Below, in pieces: positions 60,001-63,488 of a stretch of DNA of 64,000 nucleotides. The notes below the pieces were generated by a model. It made no database searches. It was not told where the DNA came from and saw nothing but the letters and a program-made list of their open reading frames with translations. Within the stretch, counting starts at the first letter, position 1; the number at the start of each line of letters is the position of its first letter. The position numbers and the translations under genes were made by a program. This DNA comes from Patiria pectinifera (lineage: Eukaryota > Echinodermata > Asteroidea > Valvatida > Asterinidae), in contig CM057149.1 in NCBI GenBank assembly GCA_029964075.1, forward strand, positions 7,078,465 to 7,142,464, written 5' to 3'.

Positions 60001-62741
60001 GTGCTTCTTAAGAATCACCGTTGGAAATGCCTTCTTTCGATGATTACTTCAAAATGACAGCTTCTCAGAAGGATTAATTTCACAGGGAGTTTAGTCCCCT
60101 TACTATCTCTCAACCAAGTTTGTTTTTCAACAATACTTACGCCAGTTACTTTTCGGATGGCTGCAAATGATGGACTATAGCTTTAAAATAAACATTACAT
60201 CAATGAAAAGCAAAACCCAATATTAAAACTGACAGTTTTTAAAATTTATATTTTGGATTTACCTTGATGGATTCCACTGAATGCTCCATATGGGACTCAG
60301 CCCTCCGCCGGGGCGCTCAATCTTCGCTTTCTCATCACCGTTCTACGAATAAACAAATAATTATACAAATTATAGAAATAAAACTCTGGGCACGATCCCC
60401 GGCTACAAGTTTTAAAGCTTTAGACTGGCACCCATCAACAAAGACATTGACAAGTAGGGGAACCGCCAACATAGGGCTGGATAGCTCAGGTGGTAAAGCA
60501 CCGGAACGGTATTCGGAGGTCGCAGATTCGAACCCCAATTCAGTCATTTTTTTGTTCCATTATGAGATTGTCAACAAAAAAAAGGCTGGAAATTGGACTA
60601 AAGGTCTAAAATATGCATTTCTTTCTGTCTTTCAAAACTGATGTCGTCTTTTTCTAAGATTAAAAAGTCCGATTTCAGACAAAAATCTGAACAATCTATG
60701 CCTGTATTTTATAACAATTCCACACCAAGTCAGTTTCCCTTGGTGCTATATTTGATGATTCAATTCAAGTTATTGATTTGCAATCCAGTTAAACAAAAAT
60801 CAAGTCACCTGTCAGATAACAAGTCGGGTGATTGATATGTGATTGACTTGTGACTGACTTGTGATTGACTTGTGATTGGCTTGTGATTGACTTGTGATTG
60901 ACCTGTTATTGACTTGTGATTGACCTCTTACCAACTTGTGAACGACTTGCGATTGACTTGTGTTTGACTTGTGATTGACTTGTGATCTGACTTGTGATTG
61001 ACTTGTTACTGACCTGTTAATGACTTGTGATTGACTTCTTACCAACTTGTGAAGGACTTGCGATTGACTTGTGATTGACTTGTGATTGACTTGTGATTGA
61101 CTTGTGATTGACTTGTGATTGACTTGTGATTGACTTGTGATTGACTTGTGATTGACTTGTGATTGACTTGTGATTGACTTGTGATTGACTTGTGATTGAC
61201 TTGTAATTGATTTGTGATTGAATTGTGATTGACTTGTGATTGACTTGTTATTGACTTGTGATTGACTTGTGATTGACTAGCGATTGACTTGTGATTGACT
61301 TGCATTTGACTTGTGACTGACTTGCAATTGACATGTGATTGACTTGTGATCTGACTTGTGATTGACTTGTGATTGACTTGCAATCGACTTGCGGTTGACT
61401 TGGGATTGACATGTGATTGACTTGTGATTGACTTGTGATTGACATGTAATTGACTTGTGATTGACTTGTGATTGACTTGTTGTTGACTTGTTGTTGACCT
61501 GTGACTGACTTGTGATTGACTACTTACCAGCTTGTGAACAACTTGCGATTGACTTGTGATCGACTTGAGATTGACTTGCGGTTCACTTGTGACTGAATTG
61601 TGACTGACTTGTGACTGACTAGTGGCAACTTGTGACTGCTGCCTGAGTGGCATTGTGCACGTACCTTACTGCGTATACTGATACAGCCATTGTACATGCC
61701 CAGCGCTAGGTACTGGCCGTCATTGGTCCAGCTACAACACGTGTTCCTACTGCTTGTCTTATGCTTGGACACCGACTTCTGCTCCATGGACCACAAACCT
61801 TTCAAACAAAACAAAGTAATGAATCAAAATATTATTTTTAAAACTGCAAACTATGTTTATAGGGGCCCTTTCACACAATGGCATAAGTCCACCTAAGCCA
61901 CTATTATTGCACAAGTTGCGCCACATTACACGCTGCGCAACTTGCAGTTAAGACAATTTCACGTAAGTTTCATAGAGTGTAAATTCGCAACTTGCGCAAC
62001 AAACTATGGCATAACTTGCGCAATCATTTTAGGTGGCATAAGTTGTGGCGTAGCGACTGAAAATAACCTATTTTACCAGCAAATCATGATCGTTGTGGAG
62101 CCTGTCCTTGCACAACTTATCAAGGTTGATCAAAGACAAACACAGTTTTGTGTTTACGGTAAATGAATTGCTATTTTACTCGTGACCGGGTTTTTAGAGT
62201 TGCCGCACGATTCCGAAAGTCGGACAAAACTATTTTCAAAATGGCAGGTGCAGGTGATTTAACGACATTATCATGAACACACAAAATCATGCACACAAAC
62301 AGCCGTCATTAATGCTGTTACATGTATTATCCTTGTCCATGATGTTTAGATTATTTAAAACGTTGTGCAGCTAAAATCCAAAACAGCTGGGACACTTCCT
62401 GAGCCTGCCACGGTCACCCACTCCCCCGCTCAATGTTGTTCTCTCCAGCTGATGGAGCACACACCGCGCAACGAGAGACAACATTGAGTGGGGGCCGGGG
62501 GGTTGGGGGCCCAGCGAGAACTGGCCGGGATCGTAGGCCAAGTTTCATGAAATATATTGTTGCGCAAGTCCTACACATGGTGTAAGTTCCGCACTGTTTC
62601 CTGAAATCGGCTGCTATTCCTGCAAAACGTTCATAGTCAATGTGCGACTCTAGACTTATCTTACCGAAGTCACTGCATGCACAGCTTGCCAGTTGATGTG
62701 TGATTGGGTTGAACGACAGGCACTGTATGGCGTCATTGTGG
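26994..62741 (-). CDS. IFT122: IFT122, intraflagellar transport complex A subunit (22 exons, 5' end off window)
   Basis: Core subunit of IFT-A, which drives retrograde transport in cilia and imports membrane receptors; human mutations cause cranioectodermal dysplasia. Twenty-two minus-strand exons join without a phase conflict into 1,093 residues plus stop, collinear with human IFT122. The N-terminal half is WD40 beta-propeller (blocks such as [20 protein letters not shown] and [18 protein letters not shown]), then a TPR-like alpha-solenoid ([24 protein letters not shown]), then C-terminal zinc-binding pairs CYRC, CINC, CPSC and CPFC. About 90 N-terminal residues are missing and no exon for them appears in 62742-64000, so the start lies beyond the window. 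The sequence joins NPSR directly to [14 protein letters not shown], as in the shorter human isoform. The C-terminus ends RKSAKEQ. Identity is near certain; individual splice edges were chosen by GT-AG rule and frame. Confidence 0.97.
27140..27438 (-). mobile_element. Family E MITE, reversed
   Basis: GGCC at both ends. AGTCTTTGGTTTCTGGTATG is present at the left and CAGAAACCGGAGAC at the right. It is shorter than other E copies and its target duplication has decayed. It lies in the last IFT122 intron. Confidence 0.7.
27487..27780. repeat. Dispersed 290-bp repeat, copy 2 (GTGTGGAC)
   Basis: Homologous to 9914-10215. It ends where a family E MITE begins. In copy 1 the matching spot is uninterrupted. 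Confidence 0.65.
27783..28120 (-). mobile_element. Family E MITE, reversed
   Basis: TAA on both sides (27780-27782, 28121-28123). It ends 77 bases from IFT122 exon piece 21. It carries AGTCTCTGGTTTCTGGTATG and a G-run before the right GGCC. Confidence 0.8.
28198..28362 (-). CDS. IFT122: IFT122 exon piece 21 (zinc-binding)
   Basis: Fifty-five codons beginning [20 protein letters not shown], then [13 protein letters not shown] and [16 protein letters not shown] is the third conserved Cys pair. Phase 0 at both ends, donor GTAGGA. Confidence 0.95.
28413..28834. mobile_element. MITE with ATATGTGACCTGTTCTGTCA ends
   Basis: 23-bp perfect inverted ends (28413-28435, 28812-28834) enclosing 422 bp of AT-rich sequence with no coding capacity. 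It lies 50 bases upstream of IFT122 exon piece 21 in transcript terms. 35256-35666 has similar GTGACC tips. Confidence 0.8.
28870..28982. repeat. Dispersed repeat fragment
   Basis: Partner of 15428-15535 (GTTGCAGGATTCTGAACAAC, then ATGAAGTTATCAGTA). Confidence 0.45.
29238..29651. mobile_element. Family C element arranged as a head-to-head dimer
   Basis: The left half (29238-29440) matches the monomer at 37843. The right half (29441-29651) is its near-exact inverse, so the whole is a 414-bp palindrome with GGGCAATTCCACGGTTACTC tips. Confidence 0.75.
29865..30079 (-). CDS. IFT122: IFT122 exon piece 20
   Basis: Completes Asp and continues [20 protein letters not shown], then a poorly conserved linker, then [12 protein letters not shown]. 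The donor is GTCAGT. The open frame upstream of the acceptor runs into a reversed SINE and is not exon. Confidence 0.93.
30230..30345 (-). mobile_element. Degenerate tRNA-derived SINE (family F4), reversed
   Basis: Read on the minus strand it gives CAAGCTCAGTGGTCGAGTA (A box) and AAGCAGGAGGTCGTGGTTTT then CAAGTCCCAAC (B box). It matches 33291 and 44066. It supplies the open frame upstream of IFT122 exon piece 20. Confidence 0.6.
30481..31637. mobile_element. 1.16-kb element with CGGCTTATACG sub-terminal repeats
   Basis: Tips CCGTAATTTTCGGAATATAA and its complement at the right, with TA on both sides (30479-30480, 31638-31639). Three GCGGCTTATA motifs cluster at the left end and four at the right. 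A TA duplication fits the IS630/Tc1/mariner group, but the tips match no family I can name. No transposase frame. Confidence 0.75.
31640..32101. other. IFT122 intron, nothing recognised
   Basis: AT-rich sequence between the CGGCTTATACG element and exon piece 19. No gene or repeat seen. Confidence 0.3.
32102..32213 (-). CDS. IFT122: IFT122 exon piece 19 (zinc-binding)
   Basis: Encodes [20 protein letters not shown] then [17 protein letters not shown] plus one base. The CYRC and CINC pairs form a predicted zinc site conserved in human IFT122. The donor is GTAAGT. Confidence 0.96.
32610..32815. repeat. MITE remnant plus short CTTGTGAT run
   Basis: 32610-32765 is a worn relative of the 6989 element, ending AAATTGGGCCCA. 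32766-32808 repeats ACTTGTGAT with slight variation four times, directly behind the donor of exon piece 18. An inverted CACAAGTCC run lies at 32540-32585. Confidence 0.5.
32816..32981 (-). CDS. IFT122: IFT122 exon piece 18 (solenoid)
   Basis: Completes Val and continues [20 protein letters not shown], then [20 protein letters not shown] and E. The donor GTAGGT is followed at once by a short run of CTTGTGAT repeats. Confidence 0.95.
33285..33705. repeat. Inverted pair of tRNA-derived SINE pieces (family F4)
   Basis: 33291-33425 carries a tRNA-like head forward (TAGCTCGGTGGTTGAGTGGT, then GTGGGTTCGAGTCCCACCC). 33590-33690 is the inverse of its second half (GGGTGGGACTCGAACCCACG). The two arms pair over about 95 bp with a 170-bp spacer. 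The right edge is about 35 bases from the exon piece 17 donor. The cloverleaf does not close, so neither is a tRNA gene. Confidence 0.65.
33741..33939 (-). CDS. IFT122: IFT122 exon piece 17 (solenoid)
   Basis: Begins [20 protein letters not shown] and ends DIPHGISK plus two bases of Val. Frame requires the donor GTATCC at 33740. The closer-looking GTGTAT two bases earlier would place a stop codon (TAA) at the start of the next exon. Confidence 0.9.
34086..34232 (-). mobile_element. Family D MITE, truncated
   Basis: Starts at TTA-GGCC with TCTCTGGTCAGACCG and stops after the TTGTACAGACAAGGTGGG block. The other end is missing. Confidence 0.6.
34484..34624 (-). CDS. IFT122: IFT122 exon piece 16 (solenoid)
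   Basis: Completes Ala and continues [20 protein letters not shown], then [15 protein letters not shown] plus one base. The donor is GTAAGC. Confidence 0.95.
34982..35048 (-). CDS. IFT122: IFT122 exon piece 15 (solenoid)
   Basis: Short exon encoding [20 protein letters not shown], then QR plus one base. Human has the near-identical [17 protein letters not shown]. The donor is GTAGGA. Confidence 0.95.
35256..35666. mobile_element. Possible MITE with GTGACCC tips
   Basis: TGTGACCCACTATGCA at the left and TGCACAACGGGTCACA at the right. The interior is AT-rich and non-coding. The tips resemble 28413-28834, but the inverted repeat is short. Confidence 0.4.
35791..35998 (-). CDS. IFT122: IFT122 exon piece 14 (solenoid)
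   Basis: Completes Met and continues [20 protein letters not shown], then [20 protein letters not shown] and EKHPELK. The donor is GTGAGG in phase 0. Confidence 0.96.
36150..37231 (-). repeat. Tandem array built from the exon 13 splice-donor sequence
   Basis: Units of about 43 bp on the minus strand, consensus GGACCATAACTGGGCTGACA then TGTAAGGCTGGAGACCTTTA. The first unit overlaps the real exon end (37232-37251) and its GTAAGG donor. Between 36540 and 37231 units are organised as a 4-unit, 172-bp higher-order repeat; exact GACAT|GTAAGG junctions recur at 37058, 36886 and 36714. Units farther left (36150-36480) are progressively more diverged. Confidence 0.85.
37232..37398 (-). CDS. IFT122: IFT122 exon piece 13 (solenoid); end shared with intronic repeat
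   Basis: Begins [20 protein letters not shown] and ends GDHNWAD plus two bases of Met. The last 20 exon bases and the donor GTAAGG recur as the unit of the tandem array in the intron behind it (36150-37231). Confidence 0.95.
37843..38066. mobile_element. Family C element, monomer
   Basis: GGGCAATTCCACGGTTACTC at the left and GTGAGTAACTGTGGAATTGC at the right, with ATAAG at both sides. The interior matches one half of 29238-29651. Confidence 0.75.
38086..38292. repeat. AACCCTAAC / GTTAGGGT-ended repeat
   Basis: Opens AACCCTAACCCTAACGATCC and closes CACCCTAAGGGGTTAGGGTC. It shares TTTGCAAGGATG and GGTTCCTAGTAAAT with 7330-7405. Confidence 0.5.
38484..38645 (-). CDS. IFT122: IFT122 exon piece 12 (solenoid)
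   Basis: Fifty-four codons beginning [20 protein letters not shown] and including [15 protein letters not shown], a TPR-like hairpin. Phase 0 at both ends, donor GTAAAA. Confidence 0.95.
39058..39345 (-). mobile_element. tRNA-derived SINE (family F2)
   Basis: Matches 48835-49107 throughout (GAGAATATTTCTATTCCCTC, CAGTCCATTGCAGGTTACTC, CTTGCCCAAGGACA). The B box is visible on the minus strand near GGGGTTCAAATCCGGC. Confidence 0.65.
39647..39800 (-). CDS. IFT122: IFT122 exon piece 11 (solenoid)
   Basis: Completes Lys and continues [38 protein letters not shown] and YLELIHSIE. Helical repeats of the TPR-like region begin here. The donor is GTAGGC. Confidence 0.95.
39825..40500. mobile_element. 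SINE-like repeat split by a TTAA family A MITE
   Basis: 39830-39981 (TATATAGCGCCGTAAGTCTC, then CCTTCACAGGTACACATTTA) continues at 40435-40500 with CTTGCCCAAGAACACAAGCA and a GGGTTTGAACCC B-box-like word. The interruption is the family A copy at 39982-40434. A related unsplit copy is near 43665-43790. Confidence 0.55.
39982..40434 (-). mobile_element. TTAA family A MITE, reversed, internally deleted
   Basis: TTAA at the left and the decayed TTAC at the right. Compared with 25016-25540 it lacks about 75 bp that include the central dyad. Confidence 0.75.
41390..41886 (+). mobile_element. TTAA family A MITE
   Basis: TTAA at both ends (41390-41393, 41883-41886). The left tip is AAAGGGAATACACAACATTT. 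The central dyad is mostly lost. Confidence 0.75.
42053..42291 (-). CDS. IFT122: IFT122 exon piece 10
   Basis: Begins [20 protein letters not shown] and includes [18 protein letters not shown], then two bases of Lys before GTGAGT. It carries the end of the second propeller and the linker into the helical solenoid. Confidence 0.96.
42382..42608. repeat. Foldback built from CCGATAATGT words
   Basis: GTTACAACTGATAATGTA at the left and TACATTATCAGTTGTAAC at the right. Between them, repeats of ACCGATAATGT in the left arm are mirrored by ACATTATCGGT in the right arm. It lies in the IFT122 intron behind exon piece 9. Confidence 0.75.
42609..44060. other. IFT122 intron, sparse repeats
   Basis: Holds a (CT)n run at 42763-42778 and a SINE-like piece at 43640-43800 (CCCTCACAGGTACCCACTTA) related to 39825. 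No gene seen. Confidence 0.35.
44066..44165 (+). mobile_element. tRNA-derived SINE head (family F4)
   Basis: CAAGCTCGGTGGTGAAGTTA then AAGCAGGAGGTTTTGGGTTC and GAGTCCCACCC. Same family as 33291 and 30230. It lies just behind the donor of IFT122 exon piece 9. Confidence 0.6.
44269..44433 (-). CDS. IFT122: IFT122 exon piece 9
   Basis: Fifty-five codons beginning [20 protein letters not shown] and ending VNTKELLFQ. It includes [13 protein letters not shown], closely matching the human VVDENDTCLVYD. The donor is GTAAGC. Confidence 0.95.
44640..45065 (-). mobile_element. LINE fragment, reverse-transcriptase C-terminal region
   Basis: Minus-strand frames read [50 protein letters not shown] and TTLRKQRL. 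These are landmarks of the segment after the reverse transcriptase in CR1/L2/RTE-like LINEs (compare ESVLLYGCESWTLT). The frame is broken at least once. No other LINE parts are nearby. Confidence 0.65.
45136..45543. mobile_element. pogo/Tigger-like MITE
   Basis: Left tip CAGTGGAAAGCCACTATAAC preceded by TA, right tip GTATAGCGACGTTCCACTG. The CAGTGGAA tips and GGTATAG words fit the pogo/Tigger group. No coding capacity. Confidence 0.6.
45706..45843 (-). CDS. IFT122: IFT122 exon piece 8
   Basis: Forty-six codons beginning [20 protein letters not shown] and ending [10 protein letters not shown]. The acceptor is TTTTTTTAG and the donor GTGGGT; both ends are phase 0. Confidence 0.95.
45939..46230. 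mobile_element. MITE with TACGGATCCTCTACA ends, 8-bp target
   Basis: 15-bp inverted ends (45939-45953, 46216-46230) flanked by AGTCTAAT and GGTCTAAT. An 8-bp duplication suggests a hAT-type mobiliser. Confidence 0.65.
46293..46805 (-). mobile_element. TTAA family B MITE, abutting a family A MITE
   Basis: CTATAGTCCATCATTTGCAG at the left and CAAATGATGGACTATA at the right; central dyad GTGCGTCTTAAGACGCAC near 46462. Its right TTAA (46802-46805) is also the left TTAA of the next element. Confidence 0.85.
46802..47332 (+). mobile_element. TTAA family A MITE
   Basis: TTAA at both ends (46802-46805, 47329-47332); dyad CAACGCTGGTCGGCCGACCA near 47144. It shares its left TTAA with the family B copy. 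Confidence 0.85.
47337..48058. repeat. 92-bp tandem array behind exon piece 7
   Basis: About 7.8 copies of a 92-bp unit (GTGGCTTGGACATACCGAGG, CATGGCTACGGCTAGCAG, GATGTGGCTGCAGCTGCTTC). Copies are very similar, so the array is recent. It ends 66 bases from the donor of IFT122 exon piece 7 and begins just after a TTAA family A element. Confidence 0.9.
48125..48268 (-). CDS. IFT122: IFT122 exon piece 7
   Basis: Forty-eight codons beginning [20 protein letters not shown] and ending NLILCQ, phase 0 at both ends, donor GTAAGG. A 92-bp tandem array starts about 65 bases past the donor. Confidence 0.95.
48320..48573 (-). mobile_element. tRNA-derived SINE (family F1)
   Basis: Read on the minus strand: tRNA-like head with GACCCGGGTTCGATTCCTGC, then GGTTTTCAGTCCCTTCCTGA, then a tail through CTTGGTTTCATTACCAGAAA. 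Second copy at 48700. Confidence 0.65.
48700..49245 (-). mobile_element. SINE F1 copy split by a SINE F2 copy
   Basis: F1 sequence runs 48700-48834, is interrupted by F2 (48835-49107) and resumes at 49108 with GCCCAGAAGAATATTCTGGG. The intact F1 copy at 48320-48573 shows the uninterrupted order. Confidence 0.7.
48835..49107 (-). mobile_element. SINE F2 nested in SINE F1
   Basis: Same family as 39058-39345 (GAGAATATTTCTACTCCCCC, GCTAGTCCATCGCAGGTTAC, GCCTTGCCCAAGGACACA, TTCGAACCCCGGACC). Confidence 0.7.
49399..49596 (-). CDS. IFT122: IFT122 exon piece 6 (WD40)
   Basis: Sixty-six codons beginning [20 protein letters not shown] and including [19 protein letters not shown]. The acceptor is TTTTTTGCAG and the donor GTAAGT; both ends are phase 0. 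Confidence 0.96.
49655..50395. repeat. Internally repeated element split by SINE F3
   Basis: ACCAGCCAAATTA...ACTGGTTCCCAGCT-type blocks occur at 49680, 50090, 50165 and, worn, 50265. Each is followed by a CTCGCTAAGCACATG-type word. The first block is separated from the rest by SINE F3 (49736-50035). Confidence 0.5.
49736..50035 (-). mobile_element. tRNA-derived SINE (family F3)
   Basis: About 95% like 4837-5132 by eye, with the tRNA-like head at the right (CTAGCGGTTAAGAACACTGG on the minus strand) and the CCAAGAA tail at the left. Confidence 0.75.
50536..50895 (-). mobile_element. Family D MITE, reversed
   Basis: TAA on both sides (50533-50535, 50896-50898). TTCGGTCTCTGGTCAGACC at the left; ACGCGTGCGCTGACCAGAGA at the right. 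Nearly full length. Confidence 0.8.
51181..51620. repeat. AACCCTAAC-ended element with GGATTGAGGATGAATG tandem core
   Basis: Opens TTAACCCTAACCCACC and closes GGCCTAGGGGGTTAGGGTTT. Between are four to six units of GGAGGATTGAGGATGAATG spaced about 48 bp apart. Confidence 0.6.
51942..52133 (-). CDS. IFT122: IFT122 exon piece 5 (WD40)
   Basis: Sixty-four codons in phase 0 beginning [20 protein letters not shown] and including [19 protein letters not shown], the most conserved block of the second propeller. Confidence 0.96.
52187..52574 (+). mobile_element. Family D MITE
   Basis: TTA on both sides (52184-52186, 52575-52577). GGTCTCTGGTCAGCGCG at the left and GGTCTGACCAGAGCCCG at the right. It starts about 50 bases behind the acceptor of IFT122 exon piece 5. 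Confidence 0.8.
52760..53011. mobile_element. MITE with AATGCTTGGCACATTTTAAC ends
   Basis: About 31-bp inverted ends: left 52760-52791, right 52981-53011 (AAAATGTGCAAAGCATT). No coding content. Confidence 0.6.
53040..54230. repeat. 42-bp tandem array behind exon piece 4
   Basis: About 28 units of GATTGACTTGTGATGACTTA then GGATTACTTGTCATTGACTA and GC. It begins about 30 bases behind the donor of IFT122 exon piece 4. Variation is mostly C/T and G/A at a few fixed positions. Confidence 0.95.
54252..54327 (-). CDS. IFT122: IFT122 exon piece 4 (WD40)
   Basis: Encodes [20 protein letters not shown] then HLSGQQ. It joins directly to piece 3, skipping the roughly 50-residue acidic insert of the long human isoform. 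The donor GTAAGA is followed within about 30 bases by a 42-bp tandem array. Confidence 0.94.
54328..55189. other. IFT122 intron, nothing recognised
   Basis: AT-rich sequence with no identifiable repeat or gene. Confidence 0.3.
55190..55525. repeat. AACCCTAAC-group element, GATGGATTCAGGAT core
   Basis: Opens GACCCTAACATACCTGAATC and closes CCCAAGGGGTTAGAGTTAA. The inside repeats TTTTGATGGATTCAGGATAC several times. Same plan as 51181-51620. Confidence 0.5.
55526..56204. other. IFT122 intron, nothing recognised
   Basis: AT-rich, with an A-run near 55820. No gene. Confidence 0.3.
56205..56700. mobile_element. Element with ATTCGGGCGATTCACAATGC ends
   Basis: The left terminus is repeated three times (56236, 56267, 56338), two of them within a duplicated segment starting ATTGTTCAAGTCATTTTTTT. 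The right terminus is GCATTGTGAATCGCCCGAAT at 56680-56699. A second copy, lacking its right end, is at 62766. Confidence 0.65.
56701..57248. other. IFT122 intron, nothing recognised
   Basis: No gene or repeat seen. Confidence 0.3.
57249..57738. mobile_element. hAT-like MITE with CAGAGTTCC ends
   Basis: CAGAGTTCCCATAGAAA at the left and CCGGAGGAACTCTG at the right, both bordered by AATATC. The interior repeats CATGACTTTTTCATG-type words. No coding frame of note. Confidence 0.55.
58239..58710 (+). mobile_element. TTAA family B remnant split by a second MITE
   Basis: TTTTTTCGTTTGAAGCAACA and GCTCAAAATCCAAAGAAGG belong to family B, as does GCATCCGGGACATGTTCTCA farther on. 58332-58502 (GGACCGATCCAGTAAGC ... 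GCTTACTGGATCGGTAC) is a separate inverted-repeat element inserted between them. The right end is lost. Confidence 0.6.
58715..59667. repeat. Short CTTGTGAT run, hairpin and LINE-like tail
   Basis: 58722-58832 repeats ACTTGTGATGACATGTGATT-like words. 58848-58941 is a hairpin (TTGTTGAGTGCTGTGGG with CCCACAGCACAGCAGTCAAC). 59425-59500 (GGCCCCCATGGAAACCAGTT, then GGGCACACCCTGGGTAAAGA and AATAAATAAATGA) resembles a plus-strand LINE 3' end. Nothing coding. Confidence 0.4.
59668..60186 (+). mobile_element. TTAA family B MITE
   Basis: TTAA at both ends (59668-59671, 60183-60186). AGCTACAGTCCATCATTTGT at the left and GCAAATGATGGACTATAGCT at the right; dyad GTGCTTCTTAAGAATCAC near 60001. It ends 77 bases before IFT122 exon piece 3. 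Confidence 0.85.
60263..60342 (-). CDS. IFT122: IFT122 exon piece 3 (WD40)
   Basis: Encodes [20 protein letters not shown] then IQWNPS plus two bases of Arg. The acceptor is TTCGTAG and the donor GTAAAT. Confidence 0.94.
60474..60560 (+). mobile_element. tRNA-like SINE head (family F5)
   Basis: ATAGCTCAGGTGGTAAAGCA (A box) and GGTCGCAGATTCGAACCCC (B box) are intact, but the two acceptor-stem halves do not pair, so it is a SINE head rather than a tRNA gene. Confidence 0.55.
60832..61625. repeat. 11-bp tandem array behind exon piece 2
   Basis: About 70 units of CTTGTGATTGA, perfect in the middle (61066-61200) and variant at both edges, with longer CTTACCAACTTGTGAA inserts. It begins about 40 bases behind the donor of IFT122 exon piece 2. 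Because 11 is not a multiple of 3 and the unit lacks stops, all minus-strand frames stay open and give a false 204-residue protein of [11 protein letters not shown] repeats. Confidence 0.95.
61665..61798 (-). CDS. IFT122: IFT122 exon piece 2 (WD40)
   Basis: Encodes [13 protein letters not shown], then [19 protein letters not shown] and ISIRSK, ending in phase 0 at GTACGT. The next intron opens within about 40 bases into an 11-bp tandem array. Confidence 0.95.
61799..62664. other. IFT122 intron with small inverted repeats
   Basis: 61880-62055 has ATAAGTCCACCTAA pairing with TTAGGTGGCATAAG around several TTGCGCAAC words. 62415-62510 pairs CTCAATGTTGTTCTCTC with GAGACAACATTGAGTG. Both may be small MITEs. 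No exon. Confidence 0.4.
62665..62741 (-). CDS. IFT122: IFT122 exon piece 1 (WD40)
   Basis: Encodes [20 protein letters not shown] and ACSDFG. The acceptor CTGTACAG leaves one base that completes a Thr or Ser codon from an exon outside the window. The donor is GTAAGA after the first base of Gly. Confidence 0.94.
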
Positions 62742-62765
62742 CTGTACAGAAAGAGGAAAACCATA

Positions 62766-63090
62766 ACAATTCGGGCGATTCACAATGCAGTGCGCCACCA
62801 AGAGTTTGCCATGGAGAGTCGGTTTTGCAAATTTACTGTCGACAAAACACGGTCCATTTGAATGAGTGTCAGTAGACAACTGAGCTAATTTACAGGGCAT
62901 AGCGTTCTGCTGCCTTTATACAAAAAAACACCATATTGATAAAAAGAAAAGAAAAGGGCAAACTTATACCCGAATCATACGCTTACGAAACTATACTGAC
63001 TGGAGAAACTAACCATTTCAAATGTCCCGCGCTGCGAATTTGTCGACCATTTCTCACAATGCTGGGAAAAATGAACTCTCCGTGGCAAAC
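62766..63090. mobile_element. ATTCGGGCGATTCACAATGC element, right end missing
   Basis: Matches 56267-56660 from its left terminus to CTCCGTGGCAAACG, then stops. It begins 24 bases upstream of IFT122 exon piece 1. Confidence 0.65.
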
Positions 63091-63323
63091 GGCGGCAAAA
63101 GATCTACTACAATTGTATTTCAGGTATTTTGTTCTTTTCAGTTTTTTTTTTGGGGGGGGGGGATTGTTTGTTTTGATTCGTTGTTCTGATTGTGTTTAGA
63201 GTTCACAATCTTCAATTATTTCTGTAAAATAAAGGCCTCTAAATACACGTCTTTGTGTGGTACTGCATCAAGAATTATTAGCTGCAGGACATGTCTGTAT
63301 AAAGGGAGTTGACTTGAAATAAG

Positions 63324-63488
63324 GGAATAAATGTGTGCTTCGGAGGTTTTTATCACTCTGTTTAAGACTGCTTAGAGTCTGGGTGCTGATAATTACCCGA
63401 GCCGGAGGCGAGGGTAATTATCAGCACCCAGACTCTAAGTGGTCTTAAACAGAGTGATAAATACCGAAAGAGCACATATTTATTCCCA
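63324..63488. repeat. 165-bp near-perfect hairpin
   Basis: GGAATAAATGTGTGCTTCGG pairs with CCGAAAGAGCACATATTTAT, and GTCTGGGTGCTGATAATTAC with its inverse around a short loop near 63405. Probably a MITE or foldback. Confidence 0.7.

Noticed and set aside
60474-60545. tRNA gene
   Set aside because: Internal promoter boxes are good, but the 5' GGGCTGG has no complement at the 3' side. SINE head is the better reading.
60832-61625. Possible CRISPR array
   Set aside because: Units are contiguous with no unique spacers, and the context is an animal intron. The same holds for 53040-54230 and 47337-48058.
61039-61653. 204-residue open frame of [11 protein letters not shown] repeats on the minus strand
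   Set aside because: It is the stop-free translation of an 11-bp tandem array in an IFT122 intron. All three frames give the same peptide pattern.
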